DNA from: Marinitoga litoralis
GTDB taxonomy: Bacteria > Thermotogota > Thermotogae > Petrotogales > Petrotogaceae
Assembly (NCBI RefSeq): GCF_016908145.1
Contig: NZ_JAFBDI010000015.1
Span: forward strand, 1 to 53,729
DNA length: 53,729 nucleotides
Direction of reading: 5' to 3'
The notes beneath the pieces are model-generated. The model was not told the DNA's origin. It saw nothing but the letters and a program-made list of their open reading frames with translations, and did not search any database. Positions 51,677 to 53,729 of the stretch are shown piece after piece (position 1 is the first letter of the stretch; each line of letters opens with the position of its first letter). The translations under genes were made by a program, and so were the position numbers.

Positions 51677-52363
51677 ATGAGTGATATAGTATTTGAAGTG
51701 AGAGATGTAAAAAAAATATATAATATGGGAGAAGTTAAAGTAAATGCATTGGCAGGAATAAATTTTAAAATAAAAAAAGGTGAATTTGTTATAATTATGG
51801 GACCTTCAGGATCTGGTAAATCTACTACATTACATATTATGGGGTGTTTAGACGTTCCGACATCTGGTGAAGTATATATAGATTCTATTAAGGTTAGTGA
51901 TTTAGATGATAAGAGTTTAGCTAAGGTAAGGCGTGAAAAAATTGGATTTGTATTTCAACAATTTAATCTTTTACCTAGAATGACAGCTTTAGAAAATGTT
52001 GAATTACCTATGATATATAAAGGAGTTCCATCTCATAAAAGAAAAAAAAGAGCTAAAGAATTATTAGAATTAGTTGGATTAGGAGATAGAATACATCATA
52101 AACCTACTCAACTATCTGGAGGGCAAATGCAAAGAGTTGCTATTGCAAGAGCATTAGCTAATAACCCTAGCTATATTTTAGCTGATGAACCAACTGGTAA
52201 TTTAGATACTAAAAGCGGAGAAGAGGTTTTAAAAATATTTAAAAAATTAAATGATGAAGGAATGACTGTCATAATTGTTACTCATGATCCTGAACTTGAA
52301 GAACTTGGAAATCATAACATATTTCTCAGAGATGGTCTTATACAAAAGGAGAGTTATGTATGA
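51677..52363 (+). CDS. MacB-type ABC transporter ATPase
   Basis: The 228-residue ATPase drives the pump. Walker A is GPSGSGKSTT (about 41-50), Q-loop in VFQQFNLLPRM, signature LSGGQMQRVAIARAL, Walker B YILADEPTGNLD, and H-loop VTHD. It belongs to the MacB/LolD group by sequence style. ATPase and permease are separate genes here, unlike E. coli MacB, which is a fusion. Start behind GAGGTGG, 9 bp after the adaptor gene; it overlaps the permease gene by four bases. Confidence 0.97.
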   Translation: MSDIVFEVRDVKKIYNMGEVKVNALAGINFKIKKGEFVIIMGPSGSGKSTTLHIMGCLDVPTSGEVYIDSIKVSDLDDKSLAKVRREKIGFVFQQFNLLPRMTALENVELPMIYKGVPSHKRKKRAKELLELVGLGDRIHHKPTQLSGGQMQRVAIARALANNPSYILADEPTGNLDTKSGEEVLKIFKKLNDEGMTVIIVTHDPELEELGNHNIFLRDGLIQKESYV

Positions 52364-53541
52364 TTATTGAAATGATAAAAGAAGCTTTAAGAGCTCTTTT
52401 TCAAAATAAAATGATATCATTTTTATCTATGTTAGGAATAATTATAGGTGTATTAGCAGTTATAATAGTATTATCTTTAGGTAATGGAGCTACTTATTCA
52501 GTTAAAAGTGAAATAGAATCTATGGGTTCAAATATATTTTTTGTAAATGCAAAAGGCTCTAGATATGCTAAACTTTCTGTAGGTGATTTAGAAGATTTAA
52601 AAATGAATTCTCAATTCTTAACTAATATTACACCTAGTTTTTCCAGTGGGGGTAATTTTAAATATGGAACTAATGAAGTATCAGCTCAATATTATGGTGT
52701 TGTGCCAGATTTTATTAATATGTTTTCTTTAGAAGTAGAAAAAGGTAGAATGATAAATGATATTGATAATAAAGGTGTATTAAAGGTAGCGGTAATTGGA
52801 AGCTCAATTGCAGAACAATTATTTGAGGATGAAGATCCAATAGGAAAAACAATAAAATTATTTAGAAATAAGGGCAGTATTAATTTTACTGTAGTTGGTG
52901 TTGTTAAACCGACAGGTTCAAAATTATTTTTAAATGTAGATAATACAATATTCATTCCATATGAAACAATGAATAAAAGAGTTACAAAGGTTGATGTTGT
53001 TAACCAATTTTTTGCAAAAGCAATTTCAAGTGATTTAAATGAAGAAGCCAAAAACGAACTTGATAATTTTTTATACACAAAATTTAAAGATGAAAGAGCA
53101 TATTTTATTATTAGTCAAGAAGAAATTTTAGGTACAATTAATCAAGTAACAGGAATGCTTAATTTAACATTAGGAGCAATAGCAGGGATTTCTTTACTAG
53201 TTGGTGGTATTGGTATAATGAATATAATGTTAGTATCAGTGACTGAAAGAACAAGGGAAATAGGTATTAAAAAAGCTATAGGAGCAACAAATGGAAATAT
53301 TTTAATGCAATTTTTAACAGAATCTATATTTTTAACGATATCTGCAGGAGCAATAGGTATTTTTCTAGGAATTTATTTTGCAAGATTAATTGGGAAGTTT
53401 ATTAATATAATTCCATATTTTGATATAAATCAAATTATTTTAGCTTTTGTAGTTTCTGGAGCAATTGGATTATTCTTTGGAGTATATCCAGCAATAAAAG
53501 CATCAAAATTAAACCCTGTTGATGCATTAAGATATGAATGA
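52360..53541 (+). CDS. MacB-type ABC transporter permease
   Basis: The 393-residue membrane subunit has the MacB layout: N-terminal helix (SFLSMLGIIIGVLAVIIVLSL), a large periplasmic domain (about 45-265, MacB_PCD type), and three C-terminal FtsX-type helices (from about 270). VGGIGIMNIMLVSVTERTRE is the conserved FtsX segment, and the end reads ASKLNPVDALRYE. With the upstream ATPase, adaptor and TolC-like proteins it completes a tripartite pump for export of lipophilic compounds, peptides or siderophores. It is last in the operon. Confidence 0.96.
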   Translation: MIIEMIKEALRALFQNKMISFLSMLGIIIGVLAVIIVLSLGNGATYSVKSEIESMGSNIFFVNAKGSRYAKLSVGDLEDLKMNSQFLTNITPSFSSGGNFKYGTNEVSAQYYGVVPDFINMFSLEVEKGRMINDIDNKGVLKVAVIGSSIAEQLFEDEDPIGKTIKLFRNKGSINFTVVGVVKPTGSKLFLNVDNTIFIPYETMNKRVTKVDVVNQFFAKAISSDLNEEAKNELDNFLYTKFKDERAYFIISQEEILGTINQVTGMLNLTLGAIAGISLLVGGIGIMNIMLVSVTERTREIGIKKAIGATNGNILMQFLTESIFLTISAGAIGIFLGIYFARLIGKFINIIPYFDINQIILAFVVSGAIGLFFGVYPAIKASKLNPVDALRYE

Positions 53542-53543
53542 AA

Positions 53544-53562
53544 CAAGCGCATTTTGCGCTTG
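53544..53562 (+). other. Hairpin at the end of the efflux operon, lacking a T-tract
   Basis: CAAGCGCA and TGCGCTTG form an 8-bp stem with a TTT loop, two bases after the last stop codon. The next bases are CAGACTG, not Ts. It may be a terminator separated from its T-tract by insertion of the adjacent IS. Confidence 0.6.
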
Positions 53563-53569
53563 CAGACTG

Positions 53570-53620
53570 TTGACAAACCCCCGCTTCTAGTAGTAAAATT
53601 AGACTAGAAGCGGGTTTTAT
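53570..53620 (+). promoter_or_regulatory. IS promoter overlapped by a terminator-like hairpin
   Basis: TTGACA (53570-53575) and TAAAAT (53594-53599) are 18 bp apart. Arms CCCGCTTCTAGT (53580-53591) and ACTAGAAGCGGG (53603-53614) pair perfectly around an 11-base loop holding the -10, then TTTTATT follows. Transcripts entering from outside would fold the hairpin and stop; those starting inside would lack its left arm. Confidence 0.6.
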
Positions 53621-53662
53621 TCATTTTGTTGGCGTTTTTTAGAAAAGATGGAGGGATAAGAA

Positions 53663-53729
53663 ATGCTTACAATAAGGAAAGAACATAAAAGGAATCAATA
53701 TGAAATGATGATAACGATAGATGATTTAG
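53663..53729 (+). CDS. Transposase N-terminus, IS1182-like, 3'-truncated by window edge
   Basis: Twenty-two codons are visible (LTIRKEHKRNQYEMMITIDD), opened by an ATG 7 bp after GGAGGG and running off the window in an open frame. The pattern of basic residues, then NQYE, then a leucine at the end resembles the N-terminus of IS1182-type transposases, which continue with a VPKDHLLR segment. The identification rests on recall of that pattern. Confidence 0.6.
   Translation, partial: MLTIRKEHKRNQYEMMITIDDL

Larger units (their letters stand above)
53563..53729 (+). mobile_element. Left end of an IS1182-like insertion sequence, truncated by window edge
   Basis: The element probably starts near CAGACTGTTGACAAAC at 53563. 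It contains a promoter-like pair, a large hairpin, and the first 22 codons of a transposase. The right end and target duplication lie outside the window, so the exact boundary is inferred. Confidence 0.55.

Noticed and set aside
1-53729. Composite transposon bounded by the two edge ISs
   Set aside because: The elements belong to different families, and the content between them is housekeeping with uniform composition, so nothing suggests mobilisation as a unit.

Overview
The window is an AT-rich bacterial chromosome segment. Arginine is mostly AGA and Shine-Dalgarno sites are strong (GGAGG/GAGGTG). The gene content points to a Thermotogota bacterium of the Petrotogales type, such as Marinitoga. 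The evidence is a toga-type S-layer-homology/coiled-coil protein with a C-terminal membrane anchor, a PerR/rubredoxin pair typical of anaerobes, class II EPSP synthase, CUT1 sugar transport, and TolC-type efflux alongside a toga-like envelope. The assignment is inference; no rRNA is present. Almost every gene is intact and housekeeping. Partial insertion sequences sit at both edges: an IS1634/IS4-like transposase at 1-1006 and the start of an IS1182-like element from about 53563.

Layout, left half. 1227-4940: two rubredoxin genes encoding the same 53-residue protein lie in opposite orientation on either side of uvrA, and the second is in an operon with a PerR-type regulator. 5080-5184: an unannotated 34-codon membrane peptide gene. 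5341-5415: tRNA-Asn. 5508-9556 (minus): argS, a small membrane protein, a B12-binding radical SAM protein and a secreted protein. 9841-11646: dnaK. 11680-14381 (minus): a Cys-rich small protein, a membrane protein, a MltC-like lytic transglycosylase and an aldo/keto reductase. 14523-15644 (minus): the toga-type SLH protein.

Middle. 15858-29417 (plus) is a long run of translation and envelope genes: aspS, cmk, ispH, rpsA, der, plsY, two uncharacterised TPR-type proteins, a 1029-residue SLBB-repeat export protein, then hslU. 29427-32717 is a potassium-uptake cluster: a receiver-domain protein with Glu in place of the phospho-acceptor Asp, two complementary TrkA-type subunits, and TrkH. hisS, a membrane protein with a SHOCT-like tail, acpP, pyrG and a CPBP protease follow.

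Right half. 37466-40424 (minus) is a CUT1 sugar ABC transporter without its ATPase. 40609-45900 (plus) holds a TIGR03960-type radical SAM protein, an inositol-monophosphatase-family protein, a long-form sugar-1-phosphate nucleotidyltransferase and a GH13 glycosidase. 46004-48075 holds a short DAHP synthase without a regulatory domain and EPSP synthase. 48152-53541 is a five-gene MacAB-type efflux operon with two TolC-like proteins, preceded by 16-bp-period direct repeats.

I found no CRISPR array, prophage, or clear defence or biosynthetic cluster. The least explained items are the inverted rubredoxin pair, the 34-residue peptide, the Cys-rich 68-residue protein, the SLBB-repeat protein with its TPR neighbours, the modified receiver/split TrkA cluster, and the barrel-poor TolC-like protein.
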